From: Bacteroidota bacterium
GTDB lineage: Bacteria > Bacteroidota > Bacteroidia > Bacteroidales > UBA10428
DNA length: 5,375 bases
NCBI GenBank assembly: GCA_024640925.1
Contig: JAHEEB010000366.1
Coordinates: 1 to 5,375 of the forward strand
Direction: 5' to 3'
A model generated the notes under the pieces. It saw only the letters and a program-made list of their open reading frames with translations. It ran no database searches and was not told the DNA's origin. Each line of letters begins with the position of its first letter. Within the stretch, counting starts at the first letter, position 1. Position numbers and translations under genes: made by a program. Below, in pieces: positions 1 to 5,375 of this stretch.

Positions 1-297
1 GAATAAAACAAGTTCTTTCTGATATTCACTACTATAAAAAGAAAATAAAGGTTCTAGTGTTGTTAGTATAGAGCCCTTCTCTCGTTTATATCGGGCATCG
101 GTTTTATAAATCGGAAAACTGAACTTTGCAGTTAAATCGTTGTGAACCCATGGTTTTCCTTTATTGTATTCAAGATCCATTTTATGTTCTCTTGGGAGCA
201 GGAAGGCTACAATAATTGCCGATAAGATAAAAACAGTAATTGTACTTATCTGTTTGAAATTATCCCTTATTAACTTAAGAGTTTTTATCATCTTCAT
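1..297 (-). CDS. 7TM-HD family (PgpH-like) membrane phosphohydrolase, N-terminal part only
   Basis: This open frame reads leftward from ATG at 297-295 and leaves the window without a stop, giving the first 99 residues. A basic N-terminus is followed by one hydrophobic segment (about residues 17-34), then LLPRE (33-37) and KGKPWVHNDL (46-55), and then an FPIYK motif. This arrangement is the start of the extracytoplasmic 7TMR-HDED region of 7TM-HD proteins in Bacteroidota. In the full-length family this domain is followed by seven membrane helices and a cytoplasmic HD phosphohydrolase domain, which hydrolyses c-di-AMP in Listeria PgpH. The catalytic part lies outside the window, so activity is inferred. 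An in-frame stop lies just upstream (306-304), so ATG 297 is the first Met; Met3 at 291 is an alternative start. The gene is divergent from the C40 peptidase at 396. Confidence 0.85.
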   Translation of the reverse strand, partial: MKMIKTLKLIRDNFKQISTITVFILSAIIVAFLLPREHKMDLEYNKGKPWVHNDLTAKFSFPIYKTDARYKREKGSILTTLEPLFSFYSSEYQKELVLF

Positions 298-395
298 ATT
301 CAATTAACCGAAGATACAAATATCAGCGATATGTTTAAAATCTTAACAAACGAAATCAAAATAGGTTTTGTATTTTTAGATGAAGAAAAAATAAT
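298..395. other. divergent intergenic region
   Basis: These 98 bases separate the start codons of the 7TM-HD gene (minus) and the C40 peptidase (plus), so they must hold both promoters unless one gene is driven from farther away. Apart from the minus-strand candidate, I see no convincing plus-strand promoter. TATGTTTA (330-337) and TATTTTTA (371-378) each differ from TAnnTTTG by one base but have no well-placed TTG upstream. There is no Shine-Dalgarno match before ATG 396, which is normal for this phylum. Confidence 0.6.
317..350 (-). promoter_or_regulatory. candidate Bacteroidota-type promoter for the 7TM-HD gene
   Basis: Read on the minus strand, TTTG (350-347) is followed after 22 bases by GATATTTG (324-317). 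The latter is a one-mismatch version of the Bacteroidota -7 element TAnnTTTG, and the spacing fits the TTG-N17-23-TAnnTTTG pattern. It would give a short leader of about 12 bases before the ATG at 297. Such weak matches are common in AT-rich DNA, so this is tentative. Confidence 0.3.
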
Positions 396-1160
396 ATGGA
401 ATCAATAATTTGTCCTCTTACTTATATTCCAATCAGATTTGAACCATCGCATCGTTCGGAGCAGGTAAGCCAGTTGTTATTTGGCGAAACTGCAAAAATT
501 CTCGAAGAGAACAAAGAATGGCTGCATGTAAAAACATCATACGATTCATATGAAGGATGGATTGAAAGCAAGGTCATTTTGGAAAATAATGCATCTTCAC
601 TTAAATCTGTCGCCAAGGGTCCTTTGTGGGTATATAATGTTAGGTTTGGGACGGTTTTTGTTTCCGTAGGGAGTGAAATTCCGTATCCCGATAAAGAAAA
701 CCACTTTCTCTTAGGGAGAAATGTATTTGTGTTGGATGATAATTTCACAATTCTTGTTGACTCATTGTCCTTTTATGAGGTTGTTGAAAGTTTTGTTGGT
801 ACACCCTATTTATGGGGTGGCCGGTCGCTATATGGTATTGACTGTTCTGGTCTGTCTCAGATAATATACAAAATTTTTAATATAGTTTTACCTCGTGATG
901 CATCACAACAAGTTGCGATGGGTACCACTATTCCTTTTATTAGCCAGGTTAATCCAGGCGATCTGGCATTTTTCGATAACGATGAAGGCAAAATTACTCA
1001 TGTTGGACTAATTTTATCGAAGGGCAAAATTATCCATGCATCCGGCTCAGTTAAAATAGATATGATCGATCAGCAGGGAATCTATAATCATGAACTTAAA
1101 AAATATACACATCGGCTTAGGATTATAAAACGAATTGCTGATACAAATGTGTTTATATGA
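396..1160 (+). CDS. C40 family (NlpC/P60) peptidase with N-terminal SH3b domain, no signal peptide
   Basis: This is a predicted cysteine peptidase that cleaves peptidoglycan stem peptides, most likely the gamma-D-Glu to diamino-acid bond as in YkfC / dipeptidyl peptidase VI. Residues 1-60 form a bacterial SH3-like domain (PSHRSE..SQLLFGE, EGWI), a second SH3-like segment follows (about 75-122), and the NlpC/P60 domain covers about 125-245. The catalytic set is complete: Cys150 in DCSG, His202 in THVGL and His214 in IIHASG, with Tyr138 in the YLWGG motif that lines the S1 site. No signal peptide or lipobox is present, which suggests a cytoplasmic role in recycling imported muropeptides rather than a wall-remodelling role outside. 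Length (254 residues) is usual for Bacteroidota members. The lipoprotein gene starts 21 bases after the stop, so co-transcription is likely. The family call is firm; the exact substrate is inferred. Confidence 0.93.
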   Translation: MESIICPLTYIPIRFEPSHRSEQVSQLLFGETAKILEENKEWLHVKTSYDSYEGWIESKVILENNASSLKSVAKGPLWVYNVRFGTVFVSVGSEIPYPDKENHFLLGRNVFVLDDNFTILVDSLSFYEVVESFVGTPYLWGGRSLYGIDCSGLSQIIYKIFNIVLPRDASQQVAMGTTIPFISQVNPGDLAFFDNDEGKITHVGLILSKGKIIHASGSVKIDMIDQQGIYNHELKKYTHRLRIIKRIADTNVFI

Positions 1161-1181
1161 TTTATTAAAACTTTACCTTTT

Positions 1182-1889
1182 ATGAAAAAGACCTTTCAAC
1201 CTCTTCTCTTTCTTGTTGTTCTTACACTTATAATGAATTGTCAGCCAGAGAAACATGAAGATGATAATATCAATATTCCTTCAGACACTGCTTATCAGGG
1301 GAATAATAAAATTGTTGTGAATTTTGAGTATGGCGAAGATTTATCTCAAACCGCAGGGAATAATATCTATGTTATTTGGATTGAAAATGAAACCTCAGGT
1401 TTTATGCAGAATATAGGCATTTGTAAAAAATTAATTGCTGGTGGTTTAACAGGCACCGCTTTGCCATATTGGAAAACCAATAAATATCCAAACTTTACCA
1501 AAACCGAAATAGATGCAGTTACTTCTGCAACCATTTCAAATACTGATTTTTCTGTCTCAGCCCAAATAAACGATAGCACTGTCAGAAAGTTTACGTTATA
1601 TTTTGAAACCGATCGATCATTTGATCCGAACGATTGGTTTTCAGACCAGCCAGCACTCTTGTATTCTGCCGATATTGATCTTGATAATGTTTCTTCGGAA
1701 TATGAATTAATCCCTATAGGTTGGACTCCAAATGAAAACACAGAGAATGTCATTCAAAATACACCCATGGGAAAATTACAAACTGAATTAAAATATATTA
1801 CAAATTTTAAAGAAGGTACATCATTCGGACTGGCTGATTCAAGAAATGCAACCCAAATGGTTAAAAAGATTACAGCGAAGATAGAATAA
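1182..1889 (+). CDS. putative lipoprotein with DUF2271-like domain
   Basis: The protein has 235 residues. It starts with a lipoprotein signal peptide: MKK, a hydrophobic core (about 8-18) and a lipobox ending at Cys20 (LIMNC). Asn at -1 is less usual than Gly, Ala or Ser. The acidic stretch EKHEDD just after the Cys resembles the export tags that send Bacteroidota lipoproteins to the cell surface, though this is tentative. The body (about 43-168) has the layout of DUF2271: a first beta strand (KIVVNFEY), YVIWIEN with the Trp-Ile-Glu core (63-69), DAVTSAT (111-117), matching the family's D-[AG]-[VI]-[ST]-G/S-AT motif, and FTLYFETD (137-144). DUF2271 proteins are predicted periplasmic or surface beta-sandwich proteins of unknown function, often found near redox or FMN-binding proteins; none is seen here. 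The gene sits 21 bases behind the C40 peptidase, probably in the same transcript. The domain call comes from motif recognition and could be wrong; lipoprotein status is better supported. Confidence 0.7.
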   Translation: MKKTFQPLLFLVVLTLIMNCQPEKHEDDNINIPSDTAYQGNNKIVVNFEYGEDLSQTAGNNIYVIWIENETSGFMQNIGICKKLIAGGLTGTALPYWKTNKYPNFTKTEIDAVTSATISNTDFSVSAQINDSTVRKFTLYFETDRSFDPNDWFSDQPALLYSADIDLDNVSSEYELIPIGWTPNENTENVIQNTPMGKLQTELKYITNFKEGTSFGLADSRNATQMVKKITAKIE

Positions 1890-1978
1890 TTCATGATAAG
1901 GTGTTGATTAGCAGCAATCTTGATTTTTTTAAAATTTGACGATTTACAATTTGGATATGCTAATTGTTAATTCATTGA

Positions 1979-2010
1979 TTGGATTGGTAATGTGATATTT
2001 TATAATTTCG
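1979..2010 (+). promoter_or_regulatory. candidate promoter for the SLC12-like transporter
   Basis: TTG (1979-1981) is followed after 21 bases by TAATTTCG (2003-2010), one mismatch from the Bacteroidota -7 element TAnnTTTG. This would start transcription about 15 bases before ATG 2031. The 141-bp gap after the lipoprotein gene contains no strong terminator, so read-through from upstream is also possible. Confidence 0.35.
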
Positions 2011-2030
2011 GTGTCTGAAATTATTATAAA

Positions 2031-4253
2031 ATGGAAATTAGAAAGTTGAAGTCTGGAATAGGATTGGCCCAGGTATATGGATTTGCAATCGTATCCATGT
2101 TAGGTTCTCTTATGTTTCTAAGGTTTGGTTATGCATTAGGCGAATTGGGGTTTGTAGGAACATTTCTGATTATTGTTGTTGGTTTCGCTTTAATTGTACC
2201 CGCAACCCTTGCATTGTCTGAGTTAGCAACAAATCAGAAAGTAAAAGGAGGAGGGGAATACAATATTATTTCCAGATCATTTGGTTTAAATCTGGGAGCA
2301 CCAATAGGTATAGCTCTATTTTTAGCCCAAACTATAAGTATAGCATTCTACATAACTGTATTTACAGAAGCTTTTGAACCACTTTTTATCTGGTCAAAAA
2401 ACAATTTCACTAAAGAATTACCACGACAGTTAGTTAGTGTGCCAGCCATGATATTGCTTGCTTTGGTAGTCATTAAATATAATTCAAAAAGCTTATTCAA
2501 AATTCTTTTTATTGTATTTGGACTAATAGTAGTATCTCTTGCTATGTTTTTTCTTGCCCCCAGTAATTATGAGACAGAGTCAGAAATAAATATATATTCA
2601 TTTCAAAGTGGAAACATTAGTACTAAATTTTATCTTGTTTTCGCAATTATTTTTCCCGTTTTTACCGGCATATCAACTGGAATTGGAATTGTTGGGAACC
2701 TAAAGAATAATGTCAAATCAATTCCCCAGGGAATAATTCTTGCCACTCTTACTGGTTTTGTGATTTTTCTTATTTATATCTGGAAGCTTTCTAATTCATT
2801 TAGCCAGGATGAATTATTGGTTGATTATCAGGCAGTAAAAAGGGTAGCCTACTTAGGACCGCTTATTATTCCTCTTACAATTGCAGTTTCAGCTTTTTAC
2901 CTGGCTCATTTGTTTATGACCATTGCCTGTCGAACCCTGACTTCGTTGGGCACAGATGGCTCTTTACCAATAAAATCACTAAACCAGATGGTAGCTTCAA
3001 GCAAAGTGGTTGGTAAAGGATCAAAAAAGGCAATCCTTATTGTTTGTGTAATTGCCATGGTTTTTGTTCTTAAGGGAGGAGTTGATCAAATAGCCGGTAT
3101 TATCTCTATGTTATTTATAATTACATACTCTGCTGTTTGTCTTATGTCGTTCTTATATCACTTTGGTTCGGACCCTTCCTATCGGCCTGTTTTTCGTTCG
3201 AAATGGTATTTATCGCTTGCAGGTTTTATCTTAGGATTATTCCTTATGTTTAAAATAAATGTTTATTATGCCAATATTTCAATTCTTTTAATGGTACTCT
3301 TATATGTAATTGTAAGTAAGAACCAAAAGGATAGGGCAGGAGCAAGGGTGTTGTTTAAAGGGGTTCTTTTTCAGTTAAACAGGAGTATACAGATAATTAT
3401 TCAAAACCTGAAACTTAAAGAAAATTCTTTGTCTTGGCGTCCTTCTGTGATTTGTGTATCACGAAGTTCTTTTGAAAGGCAAAATGCCTTAAACCTGCTT
3501 GAATGGATTTCTTTCCGATTTGGTTTTGGTACCTATTTACATTTAATTGAAGACCACTTTTCGGAAAATTCTTTTCTTCAAGTTGCAGAAGTTAAGAATA
3601 AGCTCCTGTCAAACAAAGGATTAAAAAGCAGGGTTTATGTAGATACGTTGGTTTCGCCCTCTTATTCCAATGCTATATCACAGGCTATTCAGCTTCCTGG
3701 AATTTCCGGTATGCCTAATAATATGATATTGTTTGAATTCGAAAAAAACACAAGACAGGATCTCCATTTGTTAGATGAGAACATAAATCTGGCAAGAATA
3801 GCAAATCTTGATATCTTAATATTAGCATCATCCGCAAGAAAATGTGTGTTTAATAATGGTATAGATGTATGGATCAATAATTCTGATTTCAGAAATTCTA
3901 ACCTGATGATTCTTTTGAGTTACATCATCCTTGGGCATCCATCCTGGAAAAATTCCTTTATCAGAATATTTGAACTTGTTCCTGTTGGAAAGACCGATGA
4001 ATATAAAGCCAAACGAATTGAAACAATTCGTAAGGGTCAATTACCAATCTCCGAGGAAAATATCCAGATGATTGAACAAAATTCCGATATAATTACCAGT
4101 AGTTTGATTTCTATGAAATCATCGGGTGCAGCCCTCACTATTATTGGTTTTACACAAGAACAGATAAATCAGCATAATTCTATATTCGAAGGGTATGATG
4201 ATTTAGGGGATATATTATTTGTTAATGCTTCGATCCCTAAAACAATAGAATAA
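2031..4253 (+). CDS. SLC12-like cation-chloride cotransporter (APC superfamily)
   Basis: This inner-membrane transporter has 740 residues and matches the cation-chloride cotransporters along its full length. About 12 membrane helices lie within residues 12-428. The TM2-TM3 signature TNQKVKGGGEYNIISRSFG (67-85) corresponds to the family's TNG-V-GGGAYY-ISRSLG. TM1 carries LGSLMFLRFGYALG (24-37) and TM6 carries FPVFTGISTGIG (208-219). By alignment from memory, Tyr107 (TM3), Pro209 and Thr212 (TM6) fall at the potassium site of NKCC1, and Tyr366 (TM10) at its second chloride site. The TM8 serines of the sodium site appear replaced by Tyr290-Leu291. The cytoplasmic C-terminal domain (about 440-740) is also of this family: SWRPSVICV (468-476), the LPGISGMPNNMILFEF segment (555-570), and IDVWINN (611-617). 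Residue 740 ends where eukaryotic members end. Prokaryotic members are known, for example in Methanosarcina. Ions transported and direction are inferred; an amino-acid substrate is less likely but not excluded. Confidence 0.88.
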   Translation: MEIRKLKSGIGLAQVYGFAIVSMLGSLMFLRFGYALGELGFVGTFLIIVVGFALIVPATLALSELATNQKVKGGGEYNIISRSFGLNLGAPIGIALFLAQTISIAFYITVFTEAFEPLFIWSKNNFTKELPRQLVSVPAMILLALVVIKYNSKSLFKILFIVFGLIVVSLAMFFLAPSNYETESEINIYSFQSGNISTKFYLVFAIIFPVFTGISTGIGIVGNLKNNVKSIPQGIILATLTGFVIFLIYIWKLSNSFSQDELLVDYQAVKRVAYLGPLIIPLTIAVSAFYLAHLFMTIACRTLTSLGTDGSLPIKSLNQMVASSKVVGKGSKKAILIVCVIAMVFVLKGGVDQIAGIISMLFIITYSAVCLMSFLYHFGSDPSYRPVFRSKWYLSLAGFILGLFLMFKINVYYANISILLMVLLYVIVSKNQKDRAGARVLFKGVLFQLNRSIQIIIQNLKLKENSLSWRPSVICVSRSSFERQNALNLLEWISFRFGFGTYLHLIEDHFSENSFLQVAEVKNKLLSNKGLKSRVYVDTLVSPSYSNAISQAIQLPGISGMPNNMILFEFEKNTRQDLHLLDENINLARIANLDILILASSARKCVFNNGIDVWINNSDFRNSNLMILLSYIILGHPSWKNSFIRIFELVPVGKTDEYKAKRIETIRKGQLPISEENIQMIEQNSDIITSSLISMKSSGAALTIIGFTQEQINQHNSIFEGYDDLGDILFVNASIPKTIE

Positions 4254-4259
4254 TTCACC

Positions 4260-4298
4260 TGTTCAATTCCTTGAACACTACTGTTTCCTGCCAACAGT
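4260..4298 (+). repeat. two tandem hairpins just after the transporter gene
   Basis: TGTTCAA (4260-4266) and TTGAACA (4271-4277) form a perfect 7-bp stem with a TTCC loop. Two bases later, ACTGTT (4280-4285) and AACAGT (4293-4298) form a 6-bp stem with a 7-base loop. Neither is followed by a T-tract, so they are not standard intrinsic terminators. They may end or stabilise the transporter mRNA 3' end. Confidence 0.5.
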
Positions 4299-4383
4299 CT
4301 CTCGTATTAATTATACAGAGTTTGAATGAATTTGGTTGTCGCATAAAATCCGATGTTGATCTCAATATTTCATATGTTAATCA

Positions 4384-4407
4384 AATTGCTTTAAAATATA
4401 AGCAATT
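4384..4407. repeat. perfect 8-bp inverted repeat, possible operator
   Basis: AATTGCTT (4384-4391) and AAGCAATT (4400-4407) are exact reverse complements separated by eight A/T bases. The 24-bp element lies about 66 bases before the receiver gene start. It could be a binding site for a dimeric regulator or a transcript hairpin. No T-tract follows, so a terminator is unlikely. No regulator of this site can be named from the window. Confidence 0.4.
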
Positions 4408-4461
4408 CAGCACATAGTAAGTCGTAACTTAGTAAAAAACTCATAGGATAAATGATCCGCA

Positions 4462-4469
4462 GAGGTGAT
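4462..4469 (+). promoter_or_regulatory. strong Shine-Dalgarno site that fixes the receiver gene start
   Basis: GAGGTGAT matches eight contiguous bases of the complement of the usual bacterial 16S rRNA 3' end, with GAGG seven bases before ATG 4473. Such strong sites are uncommon in Bacteroidota, where most genes, including the others here, lack one. It favours ATG 4473 over the in-frame ATG at 4452. Confidence 0.65.
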
Positions 4470-4472
4470 ATT

Positions 4473-4838
4473 ATGATTTATATTGTAGATAAAAACCATT
4501 TATACAGAAACATTCTGGAAGAATTTCTAAAATCGATAGATATTACAAATTTCAGAGCGTATGAAAATGGGGAAGATTGTTATGCGAACAATGGAACAGA
4601 GCCGGATCTGGTTATTCTTGAATTGGAATTTGGTGAAGGTCATTGGACAGGAATTGAGTTTATGGAAGAATACAAACGCCTGCATAAAGAAACATCATTT
4701 ATTTTTATGTCAGCAAATTCAAAAGTTGAGGTTGCTGTTGAAACAATTCGTAAAGGAGCCATTGATTATATTATAAAAAGCAGTTCTGGTCTGGGTAGAT
4801 TGGCTCGTCATATAGAAACTATTCTTTTGGAAAAGTAA
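4473..4838 (+). CDS. stand-alone receiver-domain protein with altered phosphorylation site
   Basis: The product is a single CheY-like receiver domain of 121 residues with no output domain. It begins MIYIVDKN, as receivers usually do, and ends after the last helix (HIETILLEK). Compared with CheY, Asp6 matches Asp12, Ser80 (FMSAN) matches Thr87, Tyr99 matches Tyr106 and Lys102 (DYIIK) matches Lys109, all at the expected spacing. Two central residues differ. The second acidic metal ligand (CheY Asp13) is Lys7, and the phospho-acceptor (CheY Asp57) is Glu50 in LVILELEF, followed by an insertion-like GEGHWTGIEFM. Ordinary phosphorylation is therefore unlikely, and the protein may be locked in an active-like state or work as a binding module. 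ATG 4473 was chosen because receivers start here and a strong Shine-Dalgarno site precedes it; ATG 4452 would add seven residues (MIRRGDI). No partner kinase gene is visible. The partner is unknown. Confidence 0.88.
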   Translation: MIYIVDKNHLYRNILEEFLKSIDITNFRAYENGEDCYANNGTEPDLVILELEFGEGHWTGIEFMEEYKRLHKETSFIFMSANSKVEVAVETIRKGAIDYIIKSSSGLGRLARHIETILLEK

Positions 4839-4852
4839 GTATACCTGAAATA

Positions 4853-4892
4853 AAAAATACTCCTGTCTTATTTTTATAACAGGAGTATTTTT
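4853..4892. terminator. bidirectional intrinsic terminator between convergent genes
   Basis: AAAAATACTCCTGT (4853-4866) and ACAGGAGTATTTTT (4879-4892) form a perfect 14-bp stem around a 12-base loop. The arms carry an A-run on the left and a T-run on the right, so the hairpin ends in U-tracts on either strand. It lies 14 bases after the receiver stop and 28 bases past the stop of the convergent minus-strand gene, as expected for a shared terminator. Confidence 0.9.
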
Positions 4893-4920
4893 GTTTTATG
4901 TTTTCTGCTTTGATTCAGAC

Positions 4921-5375
4921 TTATTGTTTTACAATTTTTTGGGTAAACTCTTTTTCCGGAGTTTTTATTGATAAAATATAAATTCCCTTATTAATTCCAG
5001 AACAATCTATTGATGATTTGTTACTGATAGTTTTATTAAGAACCTGTTTACCTGAAATATCGTATATTGATACAATTGCTTTTTTATCAATTTCTAATTC
5101 AATGTTCAATTCGTTTTCAAATGGATTTGGCCAAACTTTTACTCCACTGGTTTCTGTGATATCTGAAGACGATACTCCAACTGTTAGCGCTTGTGATTTG
5201 GTGTTTTCTGCTTTACATCCTTCAGCTGAAGTTACTTTTAAGGATACCATTTTTGGCCCATTCGTATTAAAAATATATCTAGGTGAAATACCAGTACTTT
5301 CCCACTCGTTATTGATATTCCATGTGTAGTTGGTACCATTTGGATAAAGTGCAGTGAATGTAACATCTTCACCAA
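4921..5375 (-). CDS. secreted protein, C-terminal part: PKD domain plus T9SS type A sorting domain
   Basis: The frame stays open from the right edge (last full codon at 5373-5371) to the TAA at 4923-4921, giving the final 150 residues of a larger protein whose start is outside. Residues 1-66 of the fragment are the end of a PKD-like domain: GEDVTF, YTWNINN in place of the usual Y-W-DFGDG, then PRYIFNTNGPKMVSLKVTSAEGC, split here as PRYIFNTNG and MVSLKVTSAEGC. After a Ser-rich linker comes the type A sorting domain (about 78-150) with its three hallmark blocks: VWPNPFENELNIELE, SIYDISGKQV, and GIYILSI followed by a basic end (QKIVKQ). Such domains direct proteins through the type IX secretion system and are removed or lipid-linked at the cell surface. 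The protein is therefore exported or surface-attached; its catalytic or adhesive part is not in the window. The Met at 5250 is internal to the PKD domain and is not the real start. Confidence 0.92.
   Translation of the reverse strand, partial: GEDVTFTALYPNGTNYTWNINNEWESTGISPRYIFNTNGPKMVSLKVTSAEGCKAENTKSQALTVGVSSSDITETSGVKVWPNPFENELNIELEIDKKAIVSIYDISGKQVLNKTISNKSSIDCSGINKGIYILSIKTPEKEFTQKIVKQ

Larger units (their letters stand above)
4254..4451. other. intergenic spacer rich in inverted repeats
   Basis: This 198-bp stretch between the transporter and the receiver gene has no recognisable gene. It holds two adjacent hairpins near the transporter stop (4260-4277 and 4280-4298), a perfect 8-bp inverted repeat (4384-4407), and a short palindrome TAAGT-cgta-ACTTA (4418-4431) flanked by two TAGTAA copies (4415-4420 and 4430-4435). 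No good TAnnTTTG promoter with a well-placed TTG was found; TAACTTAG (4425-4432) is a one-mismatch -7 match but lacks a TTG at the right distance. Confidence 0.6.

Noticed and set aside
422..748. Minus-strand open frame of 108 codons inside the C40 peptidase gene
   Set aside because: It is a shadow frame of a gene with complete catalytic motifs and shows no domain of its own. The same holds for minus-strand frames at 1367-1753, 3689-3877 and 3828-4040, and plus-strand frames at 4561-4776 and 5018-5329.
1904..1928. Possible terminator after the lipoprotein gene (GATT...AATC followed by a T-run)
   Set aside because: The stem has only four strong pairs, too weak to call.
4241..4414. A 58-codon open stretch on the plus strand in the transporter-receiver spacer, whose second half reads like plausible protein
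   Set aside because: It has no ATG, overlaps the transporter's end out of frame, contains several inverted repeats, and matches no family I recognise. A gene remnant is possible but unsupported.
4452..4472. Upstream in-frame ATG at 4452 as the receiver start
   Set aside because: It would add MIRRGDI ahead of the normal receiver beginning and would place the strong Shine-Dalgarno site inside the coding region.
4018..4753. A 16-base exact direct repeat (TTGAAACAATTCGTAA) at 4018-4033 and 4738-4753, 720 bases apart
   Set aside because: Both copies are in frame and encode part of ETIRKG, a common receiver motif in the second and an unrelated helix in the first. No homology extends beyond it, so coincidence is the simplest explanation.
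4921..5250. A complete 109-residue gene starting at Met 5250
   Set aside because: The frame is open to the window edge, and the upstream 41 residues are the missing half of the PKD domain, so this Met is internal.

Overview
The window (about 35% GC by eye) looks like a chromosomal segment from a Bacteroidota bacterium, probably a Marinilabiliales- or Bacteroidales-like lineage. Three things point there. One protein ends in a type IX secretion (T9SS) sorting domain. Another is the Bacteroidota form of the 7TM-HD phosphohydrolase. Most genes lack a clear Shine-Dalgarno site and sit behind weak TAnnTTTG-like promoter matches. The lineage below phylum is a guess.

Layout from left to right. (1) At 1-297 on the minus strand is the N-terminus of a 7TM-HD (PgpH-like) membrane phosphohydrolase that runs off the left edge. 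(2) A 98-bp divergent intergenic region follows. (3) Then comes a likely two-gene plus-strand unit: a leaderless SH3b-NlpC/P60 (C40) cell-wall peptidase, and 21 bp later a lipoprotein with a DUF2271-like domain. (4) After 141 bp with a possible promoter comes a 740-residue homologue of the eukaryotic SLC12 cation-chloride cotransporters, with the full 12-TM core and the large cytoplasmic C-terminal domain. (5) A 198-bp spacer rich in inverted repeats leads to (6) a stand-alone receiver domain whose phospho-acceptor Asp is Glu and whose second metal-binding acidic residue is Lys. (7) A strong bidirectional terminator separates it from (8) a convergent minus-strand gene that enters from the right edge and encodes the PKD plus T9SS C-terminal part of a secreted protein.

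The genes do not form one obvious pathway. The most suggestive links are a potassium/chloride transporter near a predicted c-di-AMP hydrolase (c-di-AMP controls potassium balance and wall homeostasis in many bacteria), a peptidoglycan peptidase between them, and a non-canonical receiver directly downstream of the transporter. No mobile element, RNA gene or CRISPR array was seen. The two points most worth following up are the doubly substituted receiver and the SLC12-like transporter, whose potassium and chloride sites appear conserved while its sodium site does not.
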